A stretch of DNA of 60,568 nucleotides from the NCBI GenBank assembly GCA_033085395.1, contig JANQBS010000236.1, positions 1-60,568 on the forward strand, in the 5' to 3' direction. The position numbers and the translations under genes were made by a program. The notes beneath the pieces are model-generated. The model was not told where the DNA came from. It saw only the letters and a list, made by a program, of their open reading frames with translations, and made no database searches. The first letter of the stretch is position 1. Each line of letters opens with the position of its first letter. Shown one piece after another: positions 10,790 to 22,344 of the stretch. Source of the stretch: Xanthoparmelia taractica. Its lineage: Eukaryota; Ascomycota; Lecanoromycetes; Lecanorales; Parmeliaceae.

Positions 10790-13056
10790 GGTTGATGTAT
10801 ACGACCTCTGATAAGAACTAGCAACACTCAGTCGGCAAAGTTCAGTGCAGTAGGTTCGCAGACAAGTTGTATCAAAATCCTATCATACAGGGAGGCAGCA
10901 CTTCTTATTGTTTGAAAGGCATTGTGATGTGTGAAAAAACCTTATTGCTCTAGAATCATTGTATTGAACAAAGAAGATTCTAATGACTCTACCATTGCGT
11001 GGTTGACTTATTGGTTCCTGAGACAAAGGCTTTGTTGGCGATTTTGTTGCTCGCTCTTTCTAACAAGACCCCAAGCGTAAGAAAGATTCAGGAAGATAAT
11101 TTCGACCAAAGAGACCATAAAATCGTACACCAAGGCCTGGTAGAACAATTCCGCCTATCTAGGTACGGATCAACTGGTACTTAGCATTGCATTGCTTGGT
11201 CTATCTGTCGCGTTCGTTGAACAGAAGTCGATCAACTCCGAGCGGCCTTTGTTCGTGTACCCATCCCTTGCAGAAGGAACTTTGCAGGTGAACACATACT
11301 GCGAAGTCTTTAGAGGTAGCGAAGGACCAAAGTAGGTGCAATGACTATGAGCCGCTGCTGCGTCGTCGGATCCAAGGGGACCCAAAGTTTCTGTGTCATC
11401 TTATCGATCAATAAATCCCGCGAATCGATATACAACTCATCTCCCATGCTAGATTCGCCATAACTGCACCCATCGGCGAAGCTTGTCGGCAAGAATCTCA
11501 GTAATGACTTTGCGATTTTAGGTATCTACATCATCCGCAATCGATACTTCGACTGCATTGGTCTCCTAAACCTGTAAATTGAAGACGATTGTGAGCCTAG
11601 CTGAAAGGTAGGATAGTCTCCTTATCTCACAAGAGATCATTAATGTCAGTGGAAACAGGTACTGCGGCCGAGTATAGAGTATATTGCGATCTTTTTTGAA
11701 GGCTTGGGTAGAGCAGAGTTGAACGAGACCAACTGCCTCATATGCCACGTAGGTCTGATCTCTTGTCATTGCATTTCAGATCACCTTCTAGGAGACTTAT
11801 GGCAATAGGTATATAACATAGTCGAAACAGTATGATGAAATGTTCTTCTCCCGAACATGTAAGTGAGTGAATGCAGAAGTGCTTGCCGTTCTCAGCGTTC
11901 GGCCCACTTCCGGGAGTCGCAGTCTGACAGTGGAAGCTATGCTCACTGGTTTTTTGGGTCTATGAATACCAAGAGCTCAGAGAGTCAGGGGCAGCCCGGA
12001 GGTGCTAGGGTTCATGGAATTAAAGGTGAAAGGCAGGTGAGCGACCGAATTAAACAAGATCGGATTTTGCATCAGCATCAAAGGATCGTGCTAAGAGCAT
12101 ACGAAGCGCTGAAACTCATATTGAGTGCGAAAAGGTTTTGTGGTGAAATCGCCATTGGCAGCGCATCTTCTACCCGGGCCGCCAAGTTATCCCGCTACCG
12201 GCCAGATCTTCAGGATGTCGCATATGTTTTAAGACCTCAAGAAGCGCATCTCATCTTCATTGGAAAGCTGTCTCTTCGATAAAATGTACCGAAAGACAGT
12301 TACCCAGCAATGAGATCTACTTGTACGTGGTGTTGGGCACGAACCTTCTACTTGTTACTTGTTAGGAGAGCCAAATGATCTCGCCGACGCGTCAATATTC
12401 AATTATCCACGCGTTACTGAAGGCTGGAAGACGTAACGGCAGCACGTCTTCTAGATCAGATCTTTTGCACAGTAATCGCTCTACGTGTTCACGGCGACGA
12501 ACGCGCTATCTGATAGGCATTCAATCAATACGATAACCCCACGGCCTTCAGAATCGATACTCGAGACTAGTAGGCGACACTGAGATTTACTTAGACGACT
12601 ACGACACGTTAGATAAGAGAGTTCAACAGATAGGGCAGGACTACTATGCTTCGCGCGGCCCCGTTGCACGGACGTATCGATTTTTACTCCACCCCCGACC
12701 GCTTACTATGTCTAATTCGCTATCCCGACGCCTACGAGTCAAATCTCTTCTATAAATACGATCGTACGATTTCCTTAGAAGGGCCCCAATGACCACGGAA
12801 TAAGAGATGGGAACACCGAGGTTATAGATAGTAGTGGGTATCCGGAAGTTCGTTAGTACGGAAGACACCGTAGTATAGAAGACAACGAGTTGGGGGCTCT
12901 TCTATACAGAACAGGCACACATAGGATACACATATGTACACTAGATACCAACCCTACATGGCCTAGCGGCTAAAACTTGGCCCTTAGGGGCCGGGGGCGT
13001 AGGAAATAACAACAACAGCAACCGAAAGACAGTTCCCATTCGCTAACCCAACACGC
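10790..13056. other. 2.3-kb intergenic region with one degraded secreted-protein remnant
   Basis: Apart from the fragment at 11176-11500, only short overlapping frames are present. A 139-codon plus-strand frame at 11863-12282 has no recognisable motif, and its amino-acid make-up looks random. I see no RNA gene. Confidence 0.5.
11176..11500 (-). pseudogene. Frameshifted fragment of a cysteine-containing secreted protein family
   Basis: Two adjacent minus frames give sequence resembling one fungal secreted domain: FADGCSYGESSMGDELYIDS, then AAAAHSHCTYFG, then YVFTCKVPSARDGYTNKG and ELIDFCSTN. The frame changes near 11360-11390, so no continuous protein is possible. The pattern resembles a Cys-containing region found in some fungal secreted proteins, including the C-terminal parts of some GH18 chitinases. 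This is recalled only loosely. No start, signal peptide or catalytic domain is present. Confidence 0.35.
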
Positions 13057-13614
13057 CTAGGCCACTGCCAAAGCCCCATACCCTACCACCCTCTTCAATC
13101 CCTCTTCCAGAATCAAGAAATGAAACTCTCTACGCAGGCCTCTCTCATCGAGAACGTACGCGATCGCTTCTACTGCCTCAGACCACATCCTCCACGTTAA
13201 TTGCTGCCTTGGGTAGCAGACCAGCATGATGCCAGCATATTCGTACCGTAAGACCGTTTCGGTGCCTATCTGGCTGGCCGATTCATAATCGTGGCCCCCG
13301 GCGTCGTCCATGGCGGCCAGGACAGTTTCTTCGGCATTTATAGAGCCGCGGGAGTTGAAAGTCTGGCCATAGTTGTAGACTACGAGGGTGGTGGAGGCTC
13401 CGGCGAGACGTATGTCGGATGGGTCTGGTAGGGCGGTGATATCGGCTTTCAAGGTTGAGTTGATGAATTGTAGACTCTCGTTATACGGCTGTAGGTTGAG
13501 GAGAGATAGTGGAGTTGGACCGTTGAGAACGGGCGGTGCGGGAGATGGCGCCGCATGGGTGAACGGGTGAAGATGGAGCAAGAAGAGCAAACGACATGCT
13601 GGTGAGATATGCAT
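13057..13614 (-). CDS. Hypothetical small secreted protein
   Basis: The frame is open from 13710, but the upstream part begins with TTG. The first ATG, at 13614, starts MHISPACRLLFLLHLHPFTH, a convincing signal peptide with cleavage around AAPS, giving 185 aa. The mature part has a Pro-rich start, ETVLAAMDDAGGHD, TVLRYEYAGIMLVCYPRQQL, TWRMWSEAVEAI and a hydrophobic end VVGYGALAVA. This arrangement recurs in uncharacterised secreted proteins of plant-associated ascomycetes, as far as I recall. No catalytic motif is visible. An apparent single exon and coherent composition support a real gene. Confidence 0.6.
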   Translation of the reverse strand: MHISPACRLLFLLHLHPFTHAAPSPAPPVLNGPTPLSLLNLQPYNESLQFINSTLKADITALPDPSDIRLAGASTTLVVYNYGQTFNSRGSINAEETVLAAMDDAGGHDYESASQIGTETVLRYEYAGIMLVCYPRQQLTWRMWSEAVEAIAYVLDERGLRREFHFLILEEGLKRVVGYGALAVA

Positions 13615-14388
13615 AGAGCAATACTGTCTGTCAAAGGGAAGTAGGTTTAGACCTAAAATGTCCTCGCCGCTAGGTGGGGATTGCCTTATATCATATAGTG
13701 TAAAGTTCAATATTTTATCTCATCGACTTCATTCCCGCAGCCGACAAGCGCAACAACATTGGACACATTTGGCAATATATCGCAGAGCATGATAGTTGAT
13801 TAGCGAGGAAAGCTCCTCTAAAATACCGCTTTACGCGGTTCCACTCAGATAATCTCTGAAGGCATCTCAGTGGCACTCTTTAGAGCAATGAAGTTGCATC
13901 TCGGAATCGATCGTCACATGTGAGCCATTTCTGATTTTGATAAGTCGTTGAGATCTTACGAAGAGGTTTGGGAGACTCTAGGCATCCTGACGAGTTTCAG
14001 TTGCTGACTTGATGGCTGGTGCAGTTGGATAATCCTAGCACCCACGCACCTTGGACAACCTTGCAACCGAAGCACGAGGTGCGCACAACTCATCTTTGCT
14101 CTAACCTTGGCATGTACGTTGCTCGTTGCTCGCTAAAATGAGCGCAGTCCGCAGCATGATTGATATGAAGCTACAAGTATTGTCAATTGAAAATTACCAA
14201 TTGAATCGGTGAATAAGCTGATCTACTAAAGCCTCTATGAACATATTGTATGGACTTAAAGATATGTATACTATGCCTATCTTAAACATTGGAGTCTTAC
14301 TATTATCCTCAAGTACAAAGGTAGCAAGCGCCCATCTCCCTCGTGCCCCAGCACTATCGTTATTTGGTGGCTAAAGCCTCAGATATAG
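13615..14388. other. Intergenic
   Basis: Upstream region of the secreted-protein gene and downstream region of the next minus-strand gene. No further coding or RNA feature recognised. Confidence 0.5.
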
Positions 14389-15063
14389 CTACTTTGCTAG
14401 CCACCGAAATCTCCGACCGCAGCTAAGAACCGGCACCTTAGATTTCGGCTCTTCATCGAGCTCTGCCAAGGCACACTGATACCGATAATGCTTGGCCTCA
14501 TAGATGCAATCGATATCCTTACACTCCGCTTTCCAAAACTCGCACTCTTCAGGATCATCCTCAATCTCGTCATAAGCTGTGTCCACAGCTCCGTTCTGCC
14601 GGCTCACACGCCCGTGCTCGCCTACCACCTTCATGGAAACTCGGTCGAAGACTCGTGCTGAGTATTCAATTACTGCCGAGTCTTCGACCGCGGTAATGAT
14701 GGCGTCGATTTGCTCACTAAGTTCAGTTTCGCGCGCATTGTGCCCTATACGCACGTAGTCGCAGGTAGCGCCGCCAGTGATGCAGAGGTTCGCGAACCCA
14801 CCGTTGGTACGTGTTTGGGTCCAGGTCTTGTCTGTCTGGATCTGTATGCATGGAGTAGTAGGTGGTGGTGTGATGAACAGACTCTTGGGGGATGGGTCTA
14901 TGTACTCACAGCCGCATTTCGTGCATTGCCAGCGTATAGGGGTGGTGTTGGCGTTTTCGGTTGAAGAGGTTCGAGGGTTACGGCGCTGGATAGGTTGGGA
15001 CTCGCATGTAGTAGGGTGGAAGGTCGACCTAGTTGGTACGGCCGTGGATGGGTAGTTCTGCAT
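14389..15063 (-). CDS. Hypothetical protein with a CxxC zinc-binding-like motif
   Basis: A 224-codon open frame starts at a true ATG. It has a Pro/Thr-rich disordered N-terminus, WQCTKCGCEYID at about residues 45-56, further cysteines (LCITGGATCDYVRIG, EECEFWKAECKDIDCIYEAK) and a C-terminal CGRRFRWLAK. The spaced Cys pairs suggest a metal-binding or disulphide-rich fold. There is no signal peptide. I do not recognise the family. Codon content and length favour a real gene, but an unrecognised intron could change either end. Confidence 0.45.
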   Translation of the reverse strand: MQNYPSTAVPTRSTFHPTTCESQPIQRRNPRTSSTENANTTPIRWQCTKCGCEYIDPSPKSLFITPPPTTPCIQIQTDKTWTQTRTNGGFANLCITGGATCDYVRIGHNARETELSEQIDAIITAVEDSAVIEYSARVFDRVSMKVVGEHGRVSRQNGAVDTAYDEIEDDPEECEFWKAECKDIDCIYEAKHYRYQCALAELDEEPKSKVPVLSCGRRFRWLAK

Positions 15064-16395
15064 GGCGAACCTTTGGCTTTGTGGTCGGTGGTAAGGCGAC
15101 GAGTTCGGTTCGCGGTGGGTCGGAGATGGTACAGGCTAGGTAGGAAAGAAGAGGGACCTTCAAGGGTTTGGTAGCTGGAAATCAGGGACAAAGGCTATTG
15201 TGATGAAAAAAGGAGCGGGGGTGAAGAAAGAGCGAGAAACAAGGGCCATTGTCGTGAAGGAAGAGGGCAGATCGCATACCAAGGCGGTAATGAAAGAACC
15301 CACTTGCTCTTTGGCTTTTCGGCACAAAGGAGGTCAGACTCGACTGTTGCGGGAACAAAGAAAGCAAAGGGAGTTCTTGGGCAGAATGATGATTCGCGTT
15401 CTCGGTTGAAGCCATGGCTTCATAGAATGTATCACCTCACTCTATGTGTGCTGGCGATTGGATTTCATCCAGTGGACCTCTTTCTATCGAAACGAAATTC
15501 AGCCTACAACATAAGGTATCTTGTTGGGTATCGTTCAGCATTGGCACGCGTAATCCATGACATTCTTGATATCACAGGTTCCCAGCAAAATCCGCTTACT
15601 GGATTCGCGCAGTATCGGACTTCGATATTAGAATTCGTCGACTTTAGTTAAGTGTAGCATTTACACAAAGAACTATCATATCATAAAGAGTAGCAGATCT
15701 AGGACAGGAGCAGCCGCGATTTCCGGCGCCAAGACCTAAGGTACATTCAGATTGCCAAGCCCGCACTAGCCAATGGCGGACTAGCATACAACGTGAGGTA
15801 AGGTAAGGTAGGTACCTTAGGTTTCTTTGTCAGATTCTTTCCTCAGCAACAACATATACTTTATCATTCGTGAAAGATGTCTGCAAGTTCAAGATACTCT
15901 GGATTTCTTAAGCCTCTGTACGCCATGTTTCTCGACATTCTCTCAGCCGGTTCGAGATGTCAGATGCTCTGAATGAGGTTCTCAGCTGGACATCTGGCCT
16001 GGCCATTGGCTTGAGCTAATCTCATTGCGGCACAACTTAACGGATTTGGCGTTGTGGAATCCAACAACCTGCACTAGTCCTGCATCTACTGCGAACCCGA
16101 GGCAAGGCCTGCACACCATTGGCCCTTCTCGCACGAGTATTGTGTACATAGGGCGCTGAATGAGCATTTGCAATTGGCCACTATTGACGGCGACATGCCT
16201 TGTTCATGCTAATCTTGCAGAATGCCTTGTGAGGCTTTCCATGCGATAAGGGTGCCCACTTGTGCACAAGAGCCCAAGCTCTCCTCAAAATCCCTCCCCG
16301 CCGCCCTTTTTCGTTCAGCAATTCGTGCTCTACCTGCTGGATTCTCTCTATATTCTTCCTTGGATTCTATCAAAAGTACTTCTCGTGAGCTCAAC
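15064..16395. other. Intergenic
   Basis: Contains the promoter of the minus-strand gene on the left and of the membrane-protein gene on the right. At 15793-15823 there is a short tandem of AGGTAAGGT-like units followed by GTACCTTAGGT. No gene recognised. Confidence 0.5.
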
Positions 16396-18477
16396 ATGTC
16401 ATTTGTGTATACTGGTATATGGATCAATTGGTCGCACGGTGCTGTTGCAGGCCTCACCATCACCCTCAACCAGCGTGATGGAGGCTTGCTTACAGCCTTC
16501 CTTGCCATATTTGTTTCCGCCGCTGGTGCTGCTACATGGAAGATAGTCAGTTATTATCTGCACCAGTATCGCGCTAGACAAAGATACCAGGACGCTCTTC
16601 ACCATCAGCAACAAGCTATACTGCGCAACTCCGAGAGCACAGTCGGAGCGTCATGGCAATTTTTACAGCTGACATGGTTTTGGCGAAGTAATGCTCCAAG
16701 ATATCTTGTGCGAACGCTTCCCTTTGCTGGTTTGGCCCTCTCGATTCTTGTACTTTTCAGTGTTGCTGGGGTACTCTCTTCTGAAGTCACCAAAGCGCCG
16801 GGAAACGAGACTTTGATTCGGTCTCCACATTGCGGTCTTTTGAATCTAACAGAACCTAATTCTCAAAGGGGCCAACTCGCCTACAGGACTGTGGACACAC
16901 GTGACACGCTTGCAGCCGCTGCGTACGAAAGAGCCTGCTACGACAACGCCGAGAACTCCTTACAATGTGGTCAATTCATTAAAAAGCAGCTTCCGTGGAC
17001 CTCAAACCTGAATGCATCCTGCCCTTTTTCTCCCGAGATGTGCTTATTAGGCAGCAACACTGCGTACAGAATGGATACCGGAATGATTGACTCTCATGAC
17101 GGGCTTGGAATCAACGGTCCAAAAAAGGACCGCGTGCAGTATCGTAAAGTCACCACCTGCTCTCCCATACAGACAAAAGGCTATGCGACTGTAGTCAACG
17201 ACACCCAAGGCGGTTCCCCCACTTTGGGTGACAGGCTCATTCAGTACTTCTACGGAAATATGGGAGTTTACGGAGAGGCCGAGTATACGAATTACTCATA
17301 CCAATACAACTCGCATAGCCTTCTAGAGAGCTATGGCTACAGCTTGACGTAGGTGATTTGATCAAATCATTTCAAACTTGTCGACTGACAGAGCCATATA
17401 AGATCTCTGTTCGCTTACGCCGGATCTGGCCCAAATGATTCCTGGCATCCAATCGTTGCGCTGAAGCGTAATGATGCTGACGTCTCTCTCTTCTTTCTGG
17501 CTCCAAACTCAGTATGGTACGAAGCCCCTGTGAACGATCCTTTCTTTCTAGCCACTACCCCAACAAATATTTCTCTTGACGATGGCACCAATTTGATATA
17601 CTACCAACCAGATCGCTTCGTCAACGTCTTGGGCTGCGCCGATCAGCATCAATTGTGCAATCCAGCTACCGAGGAATGTACCGCGCTGACTGCTTGGGCT
17701 CTTGTTTCCCACGATCTCGGTACGATTGGTCTTAACGACGTCCAGATCAACACCGCACTCCGCCTGGGCACTACCATACAATTCTTGACTACCTATGCCA
17801 GCGTTAATTCTCGTGGTGCCAATGCGTTGCGGGCCTCCGAGACCGTACATGGGACCTTTCAAATCGCATTGCCAGACAATCAGTGGATTACCGAGGTTTC
17901 AGCCTGGTTTGCGGTCTCTTTGGCCAAGTTACAACAAAAGACTATCCAGTACGCTACTGGTCCATCGTATGCATTAGATGGCCTCCTCTTGGTCGGACCG
18001 CTCAACGAAGAGCAGCGGAACATGTGCAAGAATCAAATCGTCAGAAGCCAAGGCGACACGACCTCATTTTCGGTGCTTGGAGTCTGCATCATACTCGTCC
18101 TCGGCGGGACTCTCATTGCGTCGAGCTTGGTAATCGATACTATGGTCGGTTTCATTCGCCGGATTTTCCATTGGAAGGAGCACAAGAGTCTCCAGTGGAT
18201 CCTCGACGGGAAACTGCAGCTACAGCGTCTGGCTTATGAAGAAGCTGGACAGGGCCATTGGAGTGGTTGTGCCAGCTCTGTGCCTGTGACGGAGATGGAT
18301 GATAAGATTGGTGTGCCTAAGCACGTGGACCCAATGCATCCTCGACTGAGTCACAATTCTGGTCAACCCGAGCAAGTCGACATTAGCGGCGATGAGATGG
18401 CTGAGGCTGAGGGATTGATAACTCAGAAACAGATGGGCTACAGAGTGGAGCCTTTGCACGTGCAGGATACAGTGTGA
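16396..18477 (+). CDS. Conserved fungal membrane protein of unknown function
   Basis: Two exons (16396-17348 and 17394-18477, 45-nt intron) give 678 aa. The donor is GTAGGT; the acceptor that keeps the frame is GACAGAG rather than the CAG two bases earlier. The frame is open upstream to 16222, but MSFVYTGIWINWSHGAVAGL matches the way I recall this family beginning. Membrane segments are predicted at about 31-54, 106-127 and 543-571. Between the last two is a large, Cys-containing, probably extracytoplasmic region with N-glycosylation sites (for example NETL, NASC). The cytoplasmic tail contains KSLQWILDGKLQLQRLAYEE, a strongly conserved-looking stretch. Families like this are numerous in plant-associated ascomycetes and have no assigned function. 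Confidence 0.8.
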
Positions 18478-21138
18478 CTCGTATTTCACGACGTGTGGTT
18501 AAGGGCCTTGTGTCTTCTGGTTTCTTTTCAGCACTACGTTTTGTTAATGACTTTGATGGAATCGGCCCCTATCATCTTTTTTCATGCTTTCAGAGGTCTC
18601 GTTCACGCTCCTATGCAACCCTAGACATAAGCAAAGCTGGCAACACTCCGCAATAAAAGCTCGTCATCATCAACGACTTCGAACAGCAATTTATTAAACG
18701 AGATAGCATGGGCAATCCAACTTCACTTATTGGTGATCGCTGTCAGAGGGTTCTCTGTAGCTAGTACATACAACTTGTATAGACAGTTCGTTCGATGGCT
18801 AAGAATCCCAGCATCAACGAAGAGTAGGAATCAAGCGTAGCACGTACCTAGATACATGGCTGGTTGCAGCGGATGGACCAAGTCGTGTCCTACATCCTAC
18901 ATCCTGGTAAGGTATAACGAGGAGGTTGCGTTTGAACTCAATGGCCTTCCTTGCGTGGTGTGGGAGCATTGCTTCTGGAAACAGGGATCGAAAAATTCTC
19001 TTCATGTCTTGCCAGAATTTTTTTCACGGGTTTGGCTAAATATAAGTTAATGTTCATACTTGCTCCGTCACTATGACCAATTCATGCAGAGCCCACGGTC
19101 TTACGGTGCGCCCAATCTTCTCTCTGCATCTATCACCTTAGCCGAGCTTGCTTATAGTTCAAACTTGAACAGACCACCTCCATAGTCTCCGAAATCTTGC
19201 GATTTCCGGCCAACGATCAAGTTTGGAGCAAAAATCGCCATCTACTTTTGGATAACTCTAGGAAGGTAGTAGCTCCATGAATCTCTACCGCAACAAGTGC
19301 CCCATTCTTAGAGCGCGACCGGAATCTACATCACGCTTGAAAGTAACTGCTAGTGCCCGTTTTCCGCCGTTTTTGGCCGACGAGCTCTTTTGCATGAGTC
19401 GTGACTTGCGCGTGTCCGATTGCCCATTGTCTTTGGCATGACGGATGAGATCTAACGAAGATTGACCGAGAACACCCAGATGGGCATGTGCAGCTTGCGC
19501 CAGGTAGAAACAGGTCTGAGGGGTTGTTGTATGTTGTTGGGGAAAAAGGGTAACAAGTTACGTGGCTAAGCGAGTGATCACGAAGAAGCCTCTGGTTGCA
19601 CCAGTCTTTGTGTTTTGCTTTCAATTGGACGTTTGGTCACTTTGCTTACGATCCTCTACATGTGAAGCGAACAGACTCTAAACCGTCTTGAAAATGGACA
19701 ATTTGTTATGCAACCGTCATCTGATATGGTTCTACAACTTGTAGATGCTCCTAGCGTCCACCTACCGCAAGTCAGATGACTATTGTTTTTCCTCTTCACA
19801 AGAGAATTAGCAAAGAGAATGAGGAATGATCGAAAGAGTCGAATAGTAAAGCAAATAGAAATTGACTGTTCTCCTGACGGTGATAGTATACTTATATGGA
19901 AACCAATGCTGTTGATGGTCTTTACACAAAGGGTCGTCTTAAGATTACCACATCCTTATGGCAGCAGGTATCGAAAAGGTAGTTAAGGGGTGCGGACGTC
20001 GAAAGGACTCGCAAAGGCTCTTTGCTCCGCATCAACATTAAGTCTTGCGCCGGTGTGCAACACGGGGAATAACTCAGGGGCTGAACCCGCGCACTTCGAG
20101 GATTTTCATTCTAAGAAAAAGGTGGACACCATCACGCCGGGCCACCGGGTCCTCGGCATCTTCCGGCCTCTGTTCTGCTGCTGCAATGTTTCCGTGAGGT
20201 GAACTCTGCAGCATGTGACCTCCTGACTTTCTGCATACAGACCCGTGCCACTGCTGTTCTTCCATGAGAATCGGTCTACCCCAATGCCGACTCTTAGAGC
20301 AAAGATCCAGACTCTAGATTCAACTGTAAGGGCTGGCTTCTACTCTAGATAGCGCCAGAGGCTCTCTTTCTGCGGCGTGCACTTGGAGGAAGCGACGCCG
20401 TCCTGTGTTCTAAGTAGTTGCGGAGACTCGTTTTTCTTGGCTGCTTCGGGCAATTGTGCATATTGTGGATCAGTCCGATAGATTGCCGGAGACTTGGCTT
20501 TCTTGGCGTAAGCCCGTTCGACCCCACTGGAATGAACATCGCCGCGCTCTTGCTTGGTGACCAATCTAATTGGCCGAAATGGGTTGTCAATCCGTTTACC
20601 GCTCACGCCAAGGTAACCTCGTGACCATGAAGCGACGTGTGGGCGAGTAGAAGTAGGAACTGTACTGCATCACACCGCAATTTATTTCTTGGTACTAGAC
20701 TAACGATCCTACTGGATTAGGGAGCTGCAGTGGGATCGGCAGCGACCGCCAGCTGATTCATGTAGACTACTCAAGCCGCTATTACTTCTATTAGCTCGTG
20801 CATGAATGCACATATCGGCTTTTGCCTTGTTCTAATGGGATGTACCAGTTTAGCATTTTCCCGATCATTACCTTCCCATTAGGCCAAGGTGCATGTAAAG
20901 GCACACATAACTTCAAAATCCTATCATCTGCGTATGACGCTTGTCGGTCTTTTACCCTAGTGGTGCCAGTCCACGCTCAAAGTTCCGAGGGCGCACCGGA
21001 GACCATCCGAGAGATGGGTGGCTTGCCGCCCCCTGTTCCAAAATAGGAGGTTGAACACTGATAGAAGCTGAGTGCGAGAAGCAACAAAGTACGCCCATAC
21101 AAAGGTTGATGCTGACTCACTGACGTCGATCACACATA
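18478..21138. other. 2.7-kb intergenic region without recognised genes
   Basis: Short frames on both strands (for example 19331-19624 minus, 20340-20606 minus, 20798-21046 plus) overlap and show no domain. Nothing suggests an RNA gene. It ends at the MITE beginning at 21139. Confidence 0.5.
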
Positions 21139-21635
21139 GAAGGGTTCACCCCCACTGCGTCTTTACTTCTATTAAACTTTTATTTTATTTTATAAATCTT
21201 AGTTATATAATATATATAATATATATATTAAAATTTTTAAATTTACTATTTTAATTAATACTTTAATTAAATTAGTCTTTATTTTAAATTTCAAATTATT
21301 ATTTTTAATTATAATAGTTTTATATTAAATTTATATTCTTATCTTATAACAAAAATCGATTGTCTCAATCTTTCTTTATCTTATTTTTACTTATAAATTA
21401 ACTCTCTTTACTTTATATAAAGATTTAAAATTTAAAACTTGCTAAAATATTCTTTTAGCGAGAATTTAAATATATAATAATGAATAATAAATGATAATAA
21501 ACTATTAAAAGTAGTTTAGCTTAAATAGTGTAGAATTATTGTTAATTCGATAGCGTGCGTAAGTATTTGGTTAGATATATTGGAAAATCGTTGTACTTCA
21601 GCTCTACGGGTGGCCGCAGTGGGGGTGAACCCTTC
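21139..21635. mobile_element. 497-bp MITE with 21-bp perfect terminal inverted repeats
   Basis: The left terminus 21139-21159 (GAAGGGTTCACCCCCACTGC plus G) is exactly inverted at 21615-21635. Both ends are flanked by TA (21137-21138 and 21636-21637), the target duplication typical of Tc1/mariner-type elements. The interior, about 21170-21540, is extremely AT-rich and has no coding capacity, so the element is non-autonomous and probably RIP-affected. It sits 709 bp upstream of the NRPS-like start codon. Confidence 0.85.
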
Positions 21636-22344
21636 TATCTTGGAATCTACAACCGAGCAAATTTTAAGACTGTTGAATACGGCAGTAATATGCGTATGAG
21701 TGAAAACTCCTTCGAGAAGCATGTGTGCAAGAGCTTGTGGACGGATTACCTATAGAGAGTCATACACCGCGTCCAATGTTGTATATCTTCGGCTAAAGGA
21801 AACAAAGCTCTTTGCAACTCTAAAGTGCCATGGCTCTATCGAAAACACTAAGACCGTCAGCGACTGGGTACCCGATGGTTGAGATGCAGGAGCCTATCAC
21901 TCCTTGCGCGAATCTGGATCAATTTGACTGGTTGAAAGGTCCAGATCCGGTGTTTTATCAACATGATTCGTCAGTGCTCCATATCGAGCTCTGGATTCTC
22001 TCGGAGATAGTAAGGCAGATGTCACAGCAAGCGAGTGGAGTGCCCTCGACAACTGCATCAAGACTCAAGGCTACCTACGGATCAAATCCCTCATAGAGAT
22101 ACATGCATCGTATTCGGCGGTGGATATCTACGTATGCAGGATATACCTTTCCACACTTTACCAGGGACATGAAGATCATCCAGGTCCGTTTCGATGGTGA
22201 CCAGATGGTGGCTGCAGACCCTTACTCCTAACGCGCTCATGTCAGATAAGGCTGCCTGCAGTGATCATGCGGTCAGTGGAACTGCAGCGATTATAAATTC
22301 TGGTGGGGCTTCCACCTTGAGAATACCATCGACAAGGAAGCAAC
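21636..22344 (+). promoter_or_regulatory. Upstream region of the NRPS-like gene
   Basis: The 709 bp between the MITE and the synthetase ATG must hold its promoter. A TATA-like element, TTATAAATT, lies near 22291, about 50 bp before the ATG. Small open frames here (for example 21830-22096) show no known domain and are not called. Confidence 0.4.

Noticed and set aside
11863..12282. 139-codon plus-strand frame as a gene
   Set aside because: No recognisable domain, no signal peptide, no promoter context; length is within chance for balanced GC.
12950..13000. tRNA-like start GGCCTAGCGGCTAAAA
   Set aside because: No T-loop GTTCGANTC sequence and no cloverleaf could be drawn.
13615..13710. N-terminal extension of the secreted protein to 13710
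   Set aside because: It would start on TTG and bury the signal peptide; the ATG at 13614 is a better start.
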